A stretch of DNA of 64,000 bases, from assembly GCA_025774245.1 (NCBI GenBank), contig JALGWI010000005.1, positions 1 to 64,000 on the forward strand, read 5' to 3'. The notes below the pieces were generated by a model. It did no database searches, was not told the DNA's origin, and saw only the letters and a program-made list of their open reading frames with translations. The DNA comes from a bacterium (lineage in GTDB: Bacteria; Joyebacterota; Joyebacteria; Joyebacterales; Joyebacteraceae). The stretch's first letter is position 1. The number at the start of each line of letters is the position of its first letter. This document shows, piece after piece, positions 31,930-40,960 of the stretch. Position numbers and translations under genes: made by a program.

Positions 31930-32436
31930 ATGAGTCTCGAACACGCGCCCGTCGACGAGACACGCGGCAGGGTCGCCGCGGCCGTCGTGCTGATCATCGC
32001 CGGTGTCGTCCTCTACCTTCTCCAGTCGAGGGTCGGTCTGGGGATCTCCTCGTTCTTCTTCCTGGTGGGCGCCGCGTTCGTGGCCGCGTACTTCTACCGC
32101 GGCGGCTACGGCTTCCTGGTTCCCGGCGGCATCCTCCTCGGTCTCGGCCTCGACAACCTCGCGACGGTGCCTTCCGGGTACTCGTTCCACGAGTTGAGCC
32201 CCGCTGGCCTCGGCATCGGGTTCGTTCTCATCTATCTCATCGGCCTCATCTACCGCCGGGAGGCGCACTGGTGGCCTCTCATCCCCGGAGGCGTCCTGAT
32301 CGTCACGGGGCTCTCGTCGGCCGGGATGCGCGTCTCGCACGTCCTGAGCCTGATCGGTCCCATCGCCCTCGTCCTCGTCGGCCTCGCGGTTCTCTTTGGC
32401 TGGGTCGGCCGCAAGAAGCCGGAGGAGTCGCCGTAG
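31930..32436 (+). CDS. uncharacterised six-helix membrane protein
   Basis: 168 residues with about six hydrophobic helices in pairs, each pair separated by Gly-rich turns (PGGILLGLGLDNL, PGGVLIVTGLSSA). The repeated helix-PGG-helix units suggest internal duplication. No family recognised. The ATG at 31930 follows CGGAGGACAGG. The MATE gene starts shortly after. Confidence 0.72.
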   Translation: MSLEHAPVDETRGRVAAAVVLIIAGVVLYLLQSRVGLGISSFFFLVGAAFVAAYFYRGGYGFLVPGGILLGLGLDNLATVPSGYSFHELSPAGLGIGFVLIYLIGLIYRREAHWWPLIPGGVLIVTGLSSAGMRVSHVLSLIGPIALVLVGLAVLFGWVGRKKPEESP

Positions 32437-32490
32437 CCTTCCGCCCCGTTGGACCCGGAGGCGAGTGACAGCTGCGGGAGGAGCAGGCCA

Positions 32491-33867
32491 CTGGACAACT
32501 CGAAGAGAGCCAAGCTCGTCGAAGGACCGGTCGGCCCCACGCTGGCGAGGCTGACCGGTCCGATGATTCTCGGGATCCTCGGGATCCACGCCTTCAACCT
32601 CGTCGACACCTTCTTCGTGGGTCGGCTCGGCACGCGCGAGCTGGCGGCCATGAGCTTCACGTTCCCGGTCGTCTTCATGATCGGGGGGATGGCGCTCGGC
32701 CTCGGCCTCGGCGCCTCCGCCGTGATCTCGCGCGCCATCGGGGAGGGTGACTGGCACAAGGTCAGGAGGCTCACGACCGACAGCCTTGCGCTCTCCTCGC
32801 TCGTGGTCGCGATCCTCGTCGTCGTCGGGCTCCTCACCATCGACCCCGTCTTCCGCCTCCTGGGGGCGACCGACGAGTTCCTCCCGCTCATCCGGCAGTA
32901 CATGCGCATCTGGTATCTGGGCGCCGTCTTCGTCGTCGTGCCGATGGTCGGAAACAACGCGATCCGGGCGACGGGCGACACCAAGACGCCGAGCCTCATC
33001 ATGCTCGTGGCCGTCCTCGCGAACGGCATCATCGATCCGTTCCTGATCTTCGGCATCGGGCCGTTCCCGAGGCTCGAGCTCGCCGGGGCGGCTCTCGCGA
33101 CCGTCATCGGACGCTCGATCACGTTCACCGTGGCCCTGTGGGTCCTCGGCCGCCGCGAGAGAATGCTCACTCGGCAGTTCCCCGGAGTCGCGACCGTCTG
33201 GAAGTCGTGGCGGAGCATCCTCTACATCGGGATCCCCAGCGGACTCGTCAACGTCGCGATCCCGGTGGGGCTCGGGTTCGTAACAAGGTTCGTCTCGGGG
33301 TACGGCGCCGCGGCGGTCGCGGCGTTCGGCGTCGCGTCGCGCATCGAGACCTTCGCCCTGACGGTCGTCGGGGCACTCCGGAGCGTCCTCTGTCCGTTCA
33401 TCGGTCAGAACTGGGGAGCCGGACGGCACGACCGCGTGAGAGAGGCGGTCGGTCTGAGCAACCGGTTCGCCCTGGCCTGGGGAGGCCTCCTGCTCGTCGT
33501 CTTCGCCATCTGGGGAGGGGCCGTCGCCGCCATCTTCAACGACGATCCCAACGTCGTCGCGAACGTCGCGCTCTACCTGTGGATCGTGCCTCTGAGCTAC
33601 GGCCTCAAGGGGGTCTTCCAGCTCGCGACGGGCGGCCTCTCGGTGCTCCACCGCCCGATCGACGCCGCCGTCCTGACGGCCTTCCAGATCTTCGGGCTCT
33701 ACGTCCCGCTCGGCCTCCTGGGGTCCCGGCTCCTCGGCCTGCCGGGGGTCTTCGGGGCGGCCTCGGCGGCGAACCTCGTCTCGGGCGTCGCCGCATTTCT
33801 CTGGCTCACGCGGGTAGTGGATTTGAGGGGCCGCGAAGGGGCCGCCAGGCCGGTCCAGGGAGGATAG
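32491..33867 (+). CDS. MATE-family multidrug efflux transporter
   Basis: About 458-472 residues, 12 hydrophobic helices in two six-helix halves, with LVDTFFVGRLGTRELAAMSFTFP and the second-half repeat. NorM/DinF-like cation-coupled efflux of organic cations or metabolites. No in-frame ATG or GTG lies at the start: GGGAGGAG at 32476-32483 points to CTG 32491 (seven-base spacing). TTG 32449 has no ribosome site. CTG initiation is the better-supported choice, though unusual. The PLP enzyme follows only four bases after the stop. Confidence 0.9.
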   Translation: MDNSKRAKLVEGPVGPTLARLTGPMILGILGIHAFNLVDTFFVGRLGTRELAAMSFTFPVVFMIGGMALGLGLGASAVISRAIGEGDWHKVRRLTTDSLALSSLVVAILVVVGLLTIDPVFRLLGATDEFLPLIRQYMRIWYLGAVFVVVPMVGNNAIRATGDTKTPSLIMLVAVLANGIIDPFLIFGIGPFPRLELAGAALATVIGRSITFTVALWVLGRRERMLTRQFPGVATVWKSWRSILYIGIPSGLVNVAIPVGLGFVTRFVSGYGAAAVAAFGVASRIETFALTVVGALRSVLCPFIGQNWGAGRHDRVREAVGLSNRFALAWGGLLLVVFAIWGGAVAAIFNDDPNVVANVALYLWIVPLSYGLKGVFQLATGGLSVLHRPIDAAVLTAFQIFGLYVPLGLLGSRLLGLPGVFGAASAANLVSGVAAFLWLTRVVDLRGREGAARPVQGG

Positions 33868-33870
33868 TCC

Positions 33871-34848
33871 GTGAACGTCGAGACCGAGGTCCGCGAGGCC
33901 GAAGTGAGGATCCGGACGCACATCCGGGAGACGCCGCTCGAGCCGTCGCCGGCGCTCCGCGAACGGTCCGGGCTCGATGTCTTCCTCAAGCTCGAGAACG
34001 TCCAGCGAACCGGCTCGTTCAAGGTCCGCGGGGTCATGAACCGGCTCCTCACCCTGAGCCCGGAGGAGAGGGCGAGGGGCGTCATCACGGCCTCGACGGG
34101 GAACCACGGCCTCGCCGTCGCCCACGGCTCGAACCTCCTCGGCATCGCGAGCACGGTCTGCCTGCCGGAGGGCGTTCCCTCTCACAGGGTCGACGCCCTC
34201 GAGCGACTCGGTCCCGAACTCGTCGTCCGCGGCAGCGAGTGCGCCCAGACGGAAGCGTTCGCTCGCGAGGAGGCCGCTCGGCGGGGGGCGGTCTACGTGC
34301 CACCGTACAACGACGCGAAGATCGTCGGCGGCCACGGCACGCTGGCGCTCGAGATCGTGCGGGAGCTCGGACCCGTCGACCACATCTTCGTGGCCGTCGG
34401 CGGGGGAGGGCTGATCGCCGGGATCGGCGGGTACCTGAAGGAGACGGGACAGAAGACTCGCGTGGTCGGGTGCCTGCCCGCGAACTCGCCCGTCATGTAC
34501 GATTCCGTCAGGGCCGGGCGCATCGTCGAGTCGCAGGTTCTTCCGACGCTCTCCGACGCGACGGCGGGCGGGATCGAGCCCGGCGCGATCACGTTCGACC
34601 TGTGCAGGAAGTACGTCGACGACTGGGTGCTCGTCGAGGAGGACGAGATCCGGGCGGCGATGAAGCTCGTCTTCGAAGAACATCGACTCGTCATCGAGGG
34701 CGCGGCCGGCGTCGCCGTGGCCGCGTTCCTCAAGATGGCCGGTTCCGCCGCGGTCGGCTCCCCCGCGGCCCTCGAAGGAAGGAACGCCGTCGTCCTGATC
34801 TGCGGCGGGAACGTCGACGTCGCCGCGTTCAAGAAGCTCGTGTTCTAG
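33871..34848 (+). CDS. threonine/serine dehydratase-like PLP enzyme
   Basis: Fold-type II PLP enzyme, 325 residues. The Schiff-base Lys is K51 in TGSFKVRG, STGNH binds the substrate carboxylate and GGGGL holds the PLP phosphate. It has no ACT regulatory domain, so it resembles catabolic threonine ammonia-lyases or serine racemases rather than IlvA. Substrate (Thr, Ser or another hydroxy-amino acid) is uncertain. The GTG start follows GGGAGGA, four bases after the MATE stop. Confidence 0.88.
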   Translation: MNVETEVREAEVRIRTHIRETPLEPSPALRERSGLDVFLKLENVQRTGSFKVRGVMNRLLTLSPEERARGVITASTGNHGLAVAHGSNLLGIASTVCLPEGVPSHRVDALERLGPELVVRGSECAQTEAFAREEAARRGAVYVPPYNDAKIVGGHGTLALEIVRELGPVDHIFVAVGGGGLIAGIGGYLKETGQKTRVVGCLPANSPVMYDSVRAGRIVESQVLPTLSDATAGGIEPGAITFDLCRKYVDDWVLVEEDEIRAAMKLVFEEHRLVIEGAAGVAVAAFLKMAGSAAVGSPAALEGRNAVVLICGGNVDVAAFKKLVF

Positions 34849-34927
34849 GTCGGGCCGGCCGTCGCGCGACGGAACGCGGTTCGAACCGTGAGGCCCACTG
34901 CGCCTCCCGCACTCCGGAGACCGCTCC

Positions 34928-35914
34928 ATGGACCGGACCCTCTCCATACACATCGTCGATCCGCCAGACGACCCGTCCGTGCTCGAGGAACTCCTGGTTC
35001 CGGGCGTCCGCCTGACGTACGGTCCCGATCGGCCTGCGCCCGCCGACTACGAGATCCTCGTGAACGGCGTGCCGCGAAGGGAAGAGATCGAAGCGAGCCC
35101 GTCGCTCCGTACGGTGATCATCCCGTGGGCCGGCCTCTCGCGCATGACGCGCGAGGTGCTCCTCGAGTTCCCCGAGATCGCTGTGCACAACCTTCACCAC
35201 AACGCCGGACCGGTCGCCGAGCTGACGGTGGCGCTCCTCCTCGCCGCGGCCAAGTTCATCGTTCCCATGGACCGCGCGCTTCGATCGGACGACTGGACGC
35301 CGCGGTACGGACCGAGCCCCGCAGTCCTGCTCGAGGGTCGGAGAGCGCTGGTCCTCGGCTACGGGGCGATCGGGCGGCGGGTCGCCCGGATCTGCGAGGG
35401 TCTCGGCATGAGCGTGAAGGCGATCCGCCGCTCTGCCGGAGGCGGGGACGCGCGCGGCTCACACGAGATCCACCCGCCCGCGGCGCTCCGCGAGCTTCTG
35501 CCCGCGACAGACGCGCTCCTGGTCTGCCTCCCGATGACGCCGGAGACGACCGGGCTCATCGGTCGGGACGAGCTCGGGCTCCTTCCGGGCGGCGCGCTCC
35601 TTGTGAACAGCGCGCGGGGGCCGGTCATCGACGAGAAGGCGCTCTTCGATGCCTTGAAGAGCGGCGCGCTCCACGCGGCCGGGCTCGACGTGTGGTACCG
35701 CTATCCGAAGGAGGAGGGGGAGAGGGCGAACACGCCACCCTCGGAGTACCCCTTCTCCGAGCTCGACAACGTGGTCATGAGCCCGCATCGGGCCGGCGCC
35801 GCCCGGGAGGAGGAGGTCGAGATCCTCCGGATGCGGGCGCTGGCGAGGCTCCTGAACGCGGCCGCGCGAGGAGAGGCCGTGCCGAACAGCGTGGACGTGA
35901 AACGAGGATACTGA
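34928..35914 (+). CDS. D-isomer 2-hydroxyacid dehydrogenase
   Basis: NAD-dependent 2-hydroxyacid dehydrogenase of 328 residues. The NAD fold has VLGYGAIGRRVARI (about residues 142-155), the catalytic Arg in NSARGPVID, and the catalytic His in MSPHRAG. The Glu that pairs with it normally sits in AGLDVF; here AGLDVW is followed by an insert with several Glu. The substrate (2-oxoacid, phosphoglycerate or glyoxylate) is not clear. It follows the PLP enzyme; the reaction product of a Thr/Ser dehydratase is a 2-oxoacid, so a link is possible but unproven. Confidence 0.88.
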   Translation: MDRTLSIHIVDPPDDPSVLEELLVPGVRLTYGPDRPAPADYEILVNGVPRREEIEASPSLRTVIIPWAGLSRMTREVLLEFPEIAVHNLHHNAGPVAELTVALLLAAAKFIVPMDRALRSDDWTPRYGPSPAVLLEGRRALVLGYGAIGRRVARICEGLGMSVKAIRRSAGGGDARGSHEIHPPAALRELLPATDALLVCLPMTPETTGLIGRDELGLLPGGALLVNSARGPVIDEKALFDALKSGALHAAGLDVWYRYPKEEGERANTPPSEYPFSELDNVVMSPHRAGAAREEEVEILRMRALARLLNAAARGEAVPNSVDVKRGY

Positions 35915-35931
35915 TCAACGGGAGGGACATC

Positions 35932-36225
35932 ATGGTCATCAAACACATAGGGGTCTGGTCGCTCGCGAGGGTCCTGGCGATCATCTACGCCGTCATCGGC
36001 ATCGTCATCGGGTTCTTCGTCGCGTTCTTCTCACTCATCTCCGCCGCCGCCGGGACCGTGGCCGACGCCGGCGTGCCGGGGCTCGGCATGATCTTCGGGT
36101 TCGGCGCGATCTTCATCCTGCCGATCATGTACGGTATCATCGGACTCGTGGGCGGACTCATCGTCGGTCTGATCTACAATGCGATCGCCGGATCGGTCGG
36201 AGGGATCGAGATCGAACTCGAGTAG
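35932..36225 (+). CDS. DUF3566-like small membrane protein
   Basis: 97 residues, two long hydrophobic segments (about 16-45 and 52-82). The end VGLIYNAIAGSVGGIEIELE fits the DUF3566 C-terminal pattern (YN..A...GGI.V.L). GGGAGG six bases before the ATG. It stands directly before a GIN-domain gene (21-base gap), so the two are probably an operon. Role unknown. Confidence 0.75.
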   Translation: MVIKHIGVWSLARVLAIIYAVIGIVIGFFVAFFSLISAAAGTVADAGVPGLGMIFGFGAIFILPIMYGIIGLVGGLIVGLIYNAIAGSVGGIEIELE

Positions 36226-36246
36226 CGCGGACGAAAGGGGGAACAG

Positions 36247-36897
36247 ATGGAATCCGTCAGAGAGGAGAGGCAGGTCAGCGGTTTCGACCGCGTCTCCTTT
36301 GGGGCCCACGGCGAGCTCGCGATCACGCAGGGCGAGCGCGAGTCGCTGACCGTGCAGGCCGAGGCCGACGTCCTGCCGCGAATCAGGACGGAGGTCCGAG
36401 ACGGGACGCTCCACATCGAGCTCAAGGACCGCAGGTGGTGGCGCAACCTCGTCAGGGAGATTACGCCGATCAGGTTCGAGCTCACGGTGCGCGAGCTCCG
36501 GGGGTTCGACCTCTCGGGCGCCGGAACCGTCAAGGCCTCGGCGATCAGAACCGACACGTTCGGGCTCGGTGTGAGCGGCGCCGGGAAGATCACATTCGAG
36601 TCGCTCGAGGCCGACTCATTCAAGCTCGGCCTCTCGGGCGCTGCGAAGTGCGTGCTTGCCGGGAACGTGCGAACGCAGACGATCGGCATCAGCGGGGTCG
36701 GGAAGTACGACGGCGCCGACCTCGCGAGCCGCGAGGCCGACGTCTCCGTGAGCGGCGCGGGAAGCGTCAGGATCTCGGTCGCGGAGCGTCTCGGCGCGCG
36801 CATCAGCGGAACGGGCAAGATCGAGTACTTTGGGAGCCCCTCGGTCGACAAGCGCGTGTCCGGCATCGGCAAGATCGTCGCGCTCGGAGAGCGCTGA
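36247..36897 (+). CDS. GIN-domain (DUF2807) protein without signal peptide
   Basis: 216 residues of repetitive beta helix, with the SGAG/SGxG units that define the GIN/DUF2807 domain recurring every 20 or so residues (LSGAGTVKAS, VSGAGKITFE, LSGAAKCVLA, ISGVGKYDGA, VSGAGSVRIS, ISGTGKIEYF). The start MESVREERQVSGFDRV has no signal peptide, unlike typical exported members. Its neighbour at 37036 is a second GIN protein, with a lipobox. Family proteins are usually envelope proteins of Bacteroidetes-like groups; function unknown. Confidence 0.85.
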   Translation: MESVREERQVSGFDRVSFGAHGELAITQGERESLTVQAEADVLPRIRTEVRDGTLHIELKDRRWWRNLVREITPIRFELTVRELRGFDLSGAGTVKASAIRTDTFGLGVSGAGKITFESLEADSFKLGLSGAAKCVLAGNVRTQTIGISGVGKYDGADLASREADVSVSGAGSVRISVAERLGARISGTGKIEYFGSPSVDKRVSGIGKIVALGER

Positions 36898-37035
36898 GAT
36901 CGCTTCGGCGTCCGGTTCAGCATGCGAGGCGCCGCGCGAGCGACCACGAATCGGGTCTGGCGGGAACGACGCCCGGCGTTGTATCGTCCCACGTGCGAGT
37001 TCAGGCGTCCGTCCCGTCAACCGGAGGGAGTCTCG

Positions 37036-37779
37036 ATGAAGAATGTCCTGCTGTGCGGTGTGGCGATCCTGGCGCTCCTCGTGGAAGGGTGCTGTCCCCT
37101 CACGCTCATCGACGGCTCGGGGAACGTCACCCAGGAGTCCCGGGACGTGGCCGCCTTCCACCGCCTCTCGCTCAGCAGCCAGGGAGAGGTGATCGTCGTC
37201 CAGGCCGGGCAGGAGTCGCTGACGATCGAGATCGACGACAACCTGTTCGAGCACATCACGAGCGAGGTCAGGGACGGGACGCTCTACCTCGGTCTCTCCC
37301 CGCTGGGGCGGAAGGCCGTTCTCCGCACGACGCAACCGATCCTCTTCAGGGTCAACGTGAAGACGCTCGACTCGATCGCCGTCTCGGGAAGCGGCCTCGT
37401 GCGGGCCGACGCGCTCGAGTCGGAGGCCCTCGAGATCGAAGTCAGCGGGTCCGGCAGCGCCATCGTCGAAGCGGTCTCGGCCAGGAACCTCAACGCGGCG
37501 GTGTCGGGGTCCGGCCAGATCCAGGTCGGCGGCCAGGTCGCGACGCAGACCGTGGCGGTCTCGAGCTCCGGGAACTACCGGGCGTCGAACCTCCGGAGCG
37601 CGAGCGCCAGTGCGGCCGTGAGCGGATCGGGCGGCGTCACCCTGTGGGCCGCCGACGCGCTGACCGCGGTGATCAGCGGAAGCGGCACGGTCTTCTACTA
37701 CGGCACACCGCAGGTAACGGAGTCGATCTCGGGCTCCGGGGGGCTCAAGGCACTCGGCCCCCGCAACGTCCCCTTCTGA
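37036..37779 (+). CDS. GIN-domain (DUF2807) lipoprotein
   Basis: 247 residues. A lipobox (EGC, about residues 16-19) follows a short hydrophobic signal. The mature part starts GSGNVTQESRDVAAFHRL and consists of beta-helix turns (VSGSGLVRAD, VSGSGSAIVE, VSGSGQIQVG, VSGSGGVTLW, ISGSGTVFYY, ISGSGGLKAL). This is the textbook lipoprotein layout of the GIN family. It probably arose by duplication with the 36247 gene. GGAGGG lies before the ATG. Confidence 0.9.
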   Translation: MKNVLLCGVAILALLVEGCCPLTLIDGSGNVTQESRDVAAFHRLSLSSQGEVIVVQAGQESLTIEIDDNLFEHITSEVRDGTLYLGLSPLGRKAVLRTTQPILFRVNVKTLDSIAVSGSGLVRADALESEALEIEVSGSGSAIVEAVSARNLNAAVSGSGQIQVGGQVATQTVAVSSSGNYRASNLRSASASAAVSGSGGVTLWAADALTAVISGSGTVFYYGTPQVTESISGSGGLKALGPRNVPF

Positions 37780-37807
37780 TCGCCACGCGAACCGAGGCGC
37801 AATCGCG

Positions 37808-38656
37808 ATGACTATGACCCTCTCCGATCTCCTGCGACGTTCATCCCGTCCCGTTCCCTGGGAAGAGGGCGACAACATCCCGTGGAACGATCCCGGGGTG
37901 AGTCGCCGGATGCTCAAGGAGCATCTCTCGCAGGAGCACGACGCCGCCAGCCGCCGCACGGAGAAGATCAGGCGGCACGTCGACTGGATCCACCACGCCG
38001 TGCTCGGCGGGAACCCCGCCCGGATCCTCGATCTCGCGTGCGGGCCGGGGCTCTACTCGAGCCGTCTCGCGGAACTCGGCCACGAGTGCGTGGGCATCGA
38101 CTACTCGCCCGCGTCGATCGAGTATGCGAAGACAAGGGCCCTCGAGGCCGGGCTCCGCTCGACCTACACCCTCGGAGACATCCGCCGGGAGGAGTACGGC
38201 CGCGGCTTCCGCCTCGCGATGCTCATCTACGGCGAGTTCAACGTCTTCCGTCCCCAGGACGCCCGTCTGATCCTGGGGAAGGTCATCGACGCGCTCGAGC
38301 CCGGCGGTGTGCTGCTGATGGAGCCCCACACCATGGCCGCCGTCAGGAAGCTCGGCAGGGAGCCGTCGACCTGGTACGCGGCCGAACGGGGCATTTTCTC
38401 CGACGACCCCCACCTCTGTCTCAGTGAGAGCTTCTGGGACGGGGGGACGGGCACGGCGACCCGGCGGTACTTCATCGTCGACGCGTCGACGGCCCTCGTG
38501 ACCCGCTACGCGCAGACCTTCCAGGCGTACTCCCGCGCGCAGTACCGCACGGTCATGATCTGCGCGGGATTCCGCGATCCGCAGTTCTTCCCGTCTCTCA
38601 TGGGCTCCGTCGATCGGAGCGAGCCCGATCTCCTGGCGCTCCTGGCCAGGAAGTAG
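37808..38656 (+). CDS. class I SAM-dependent methyltransferase
   Basis: 282 residues. Motif I is ILDLACGPGLYSSRL (about 74-88), then VGIDYS with the acidic SAM ribose residue, and LGDIR. The N-terminal extension WEEGDNIPWNDPGVSRRML is shared by a UbiE-like methyltransferase clade of unknown substrate. A second ATG at 37814 is possible. It follows the GIN gene by 28 bases. Confidence 0.88.
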   Translation: MTMTLSDLLRRSSRPVPWEEGDNIPWNDPGVSRRMLKEHLSQEHDAASRRTEKIRRHVDWIHHAVLGGNPARILDLACGPGLYSSRLAELGHECVGIDYSPASIEYAKTRALEAGLRSTYTLGDIRREEYGRGFRLAMLIYGEFNVFRPQDARLILGKVIDALEPGGVLLMEPHTMAAVRKLGREPSTWYAAERGIFSDDPHLCLSESFWDGGTGTATRRYFIVDASTALVTRYAQTFQAYSRAQYRTVMICAGFRDPQFFPSLMGSVDRSEPDLLALLARK

Positions 38657-38686
38657 GCCCGCCGACTGGGAGCGGAGCGCCGTTCG

Positions 38687-38695
38687 TGCTACCAT
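38687..38695 (+). promoter_or_regulatory. possible extended -10 promoter of the phosphatase gene
   Basis: TGC-TACCAT at 38687-38695, about 95 bases before the start, no convincing -35. Confidence 0.35.
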
Positions 38696-38788
38696 GGTTG
38701 GCTACCGAATCGGGGCCCGGGTCCGCCCGCGCGGCGGCCCGGCCGCAACCACGACGGGCGTCCCGCGCGCGGGCGCCGTGAGCCGATC

Positions 38789-40852
38789 ATGCAGAGGCAG
38801 CTTCCAGCCATCGCCAGGAGACTCTGGCCCGAGCTCGAGACGCTCGCCGGGCGCGCGCGCGTCGCCGGCCTCGGTAACGTGTTCGGCACGCTCTACCCCC
38901 TCCCGCTCGCCATCGCCGGCCTCGTCTGGCTCACGGCCGCCACCGACGCGGACGTCGTTCGCTCGCAGTGGCCCGCCCTTCTGGTTGTCCTCGGGATCCT
39001 CTACGTCTTCGAGCGTCTCGACTTCTTCTACGCCGTCGAGATCGAGAAGGGACTCGACGCGACGGCGACCGGAACGCCCGCCATGGTTCTGGCCTGGGCC
39101 GCGGCCCTCATCTACGGGCCGGTCGCCATCTGGCTCATGCTCGCGGTGGAGTGGGTGGAGATCCTCCGCGGCCGGCGCAGGGACGATCCCAAACAGCAAC
39201 GGTGGTTCCGGCGGCGACAGCTGTCGCTCGGCACCGCCGAGATCACGATCCCGACGCTCATCGCGCTCGCGGTCTACGAGGCTCTGGGAGGGGTCTTCCC
39301 GCTCCCGGCGCTCACGACCGAAGCCGGACTCCCGGCGCTCTACGCGACGCTCGTTCGGGTCGGGATGTTCGTCCTGGTCGAGCTCCCGTTCGTCCTGTAC
39401 TACCTGCTCTCACCGTCGCAGGGCCTTCCTTCGCTCGGCCTCACGGGTCGTTCCAGATTGGCCTTCCTCCGCTTCGTGATCGTGGTCCTCGGCTGGCCGC
39501 TCGTCATCGATCCGTTCGCGATCCTCCTCGCGGGCCTCCTCGGCGAGAACAAGCCCGTCGCTGCCTTCTTCGTTCTGACGGGGCTCCTCGTCGCGAGCGT
39601 GCTCGCGCACCACCTGGGCCGAGCCGTCGACCGGGGACGGCAGCGGTCCCGCGAACTCGAGCAGCTCGAGCGGCTCGGGCGGGACATCATCGAGGCGCCG
39701 CCGGACGGCTCGAAGCTCGAGGAGCTCCTTGAGGAGCACGCGTCGAACATGTTCGCGTACTCGACGCTCGAGATCAGGCTCTTCCCCGACAGGACGCTTC
39801 TCCTTCGGCCCGACTCGGCGTCGCCGACCGACGAGGCCGTGTGGAACTGGCTCGCGTCGGCGAAGGAGGCGAGGTTCTTCCCGCGGGGCGGTGCGCTTCC
39901 CTGGGGAGGAAGGCAGGCCGGGCACACGCTCATCGCCGCTCCTGTGCTCGACGTCGAGACGCAGGAGGCCGTGGGCGGAGTCACGGTCAGGCGACGACTG
40001 GTCGGCAGCGATCCGGGAAGCCAGCTTCCGGCCGTCCAGTCGCTGGCGGCCCAGATCGCGTCGGCGCTCCACAGGACGCGGGAGTACGAGCGTCGGCTCG
40101 CGCACGAGCGGGTCGAGCAGGAGCTGGCGGTGGCGGCCGAGATCCAGGCGAGTTTCATGCCGCGCGCGGCGCCGGAGATTCCGGGCTGGGAGATCCGTGG
40201 GTCGATCGAATCGGCCCGAGAGGCCTCGGGTGACTTCATCGACGTCATTCCGTTCGACGACGGCCGTTTCGGCCTCCTCGTCGCGGACGTATCGGGGAAG
40301 GGCGTGCCGGCCGCGCTCTACATGGCACTCTCGAGGACGATCATACGGACCTACGCCTTCGAGCATCAGGACGACCCAGCGGGCGCCGTGGCCGCGGCCA
40401 ACAAGCGTATCCTCTCCGACACCGACGACGACCTCTTCGTGACCGCCTTCTACGGCGTCCTCGATCCCTCGGCCGGCACGCTCCACTACGCGAACGCGGG
40501 CCACAACCCGCCTTATCTCCTGCGTGCCGGGGGTGCTGCGCCGATCGAGGAGCTCGAGGGCACCGGCGTCCCGCTGGGTCTTCTGCCAGACGCCGCGTGG
40601 AGTCAGCGGACCGTGCGGCTCTCGCCCGGAGACACGCTCGTGGTCTATACCGACGGGGTCCCGGACGCGCAGAACGCGGAGGAGGAGCCGTTCGGCGAGG
40701 AGCGGATGGTGGAGACGATCAGGACGAACCTGGGGAGGTCCGCCGAGGAGATCCGCGACGCTCTCTCGGGAGCGGTGCGCGAGTTCGTCGGCGACGCCCC
40801 TCAACTGGACGACGTTACCGTGATGATCGTCTCGCGGAACGGAACCCCGTAG
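38789..40852 (+). CDS. membrane-anchored SpoIIE/RsbU-type serine phosphatase
   Basis: 687 residues. The first 290 or so hold about seven hydrophobic helices. A linker and GAF-like region (about 300-440) follow, then a PP2C-type SpoIIE domain (about 460-687). Its landmarks are LAVAAEIQASFMP, ASGDFIDVIPFDDGRFGLLVADVSGKGVPAALYM with metal-binding Asp residues, HYANAGHNPPYLL, and VVYTDGVPDAQN with the last DDVTVMIV. Such phosphatases usually dephosphorylate an anti-anti-sigma (STAS) protein; no STAS or anti-sigma gene is in the window. The sensor part may detect a membrane or small-molecule cue. Confidence 0.93.
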   Translation: MQRQLPAIARRLWPELETLAGRARVAGLGNVFGTLYPLPLAIAGLVWLTAATDADVVRSQWPALLVVLGILYVFERLDFFYAVEIEKGLDATATGTPAMVLAWAAALIYGPVAIWLMLAVEWVEILRGRRRDDPKQQRWFRRRQLSLGTAEITIPTLIALAVYEALGGVFPLPALTTEAGLPALYATLVRVGMFVLVELPFVLYYLLSPSQGLPSLGLTGRSRLAFLRFVIVVLGWPLVIDPFAILLAGLLGENKPVAAFFVLTGLLVASVLAHHLGRAVDRGRQRSRELEQLERLGRDIIEAPPDGSKLEELLEEHASNMFAYSTLEIRLFPDRTLLLRPDSASPTDEAVWNWLASAKEARFFPRGGALPWGGRQAGHTLIAAPVLDVETQEAVGGVTVRRRLVGSDPGSQLPAVQSLAAQIASALHRTREYERRLAHERVEQELAVAAEIQASFMPRAAPEIPGWEIRGSIESAREASGDFIDVIPFDDGRFGLLVADVSGKGVPAALYMALSRTIIRTYAFEHQDDPAGAVAAANKRILSDTDDDLFVTAFYGVLDPSAGTLHYANAGHNPPYLLRAGGAAPIEELEGTGVPLGLLPDAAWSQRTVRLSPGDTLVVYTDGVPDAQNAEEEPFGEERMVETIRTNLGRSAEEIRDALSGAVREFVGDAPQLDDVTVMIVSRNGTP

Positions 40853-40960
40853 AGGCGGTGAACCTCCTTGAGGCGGTGGAAGGACGTGCGGCGCGCCCGC
40901 GAGCTCGCGAAGCACACGACGCACACGCAACACACGACACACCGAAGGAAGGACAGCTTC

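Noticed and set aside
34870-34900. GCGGTTCGAACCGT resembling a tRNA T-loop
   Set aside because: No acceptor, D or anticodon stems could be built around it, and it is simply a palindrome in the gap before the hydroxyacid dehydrogenase.
31618-34953. 1111-codon minus-strand ORF
   Set aside because: Repeats of Glu/Asp/Arg with no hydrophobic core, opposite the M48, MATE and dehydratase genes, whose conserved motifs are in the plus frames.
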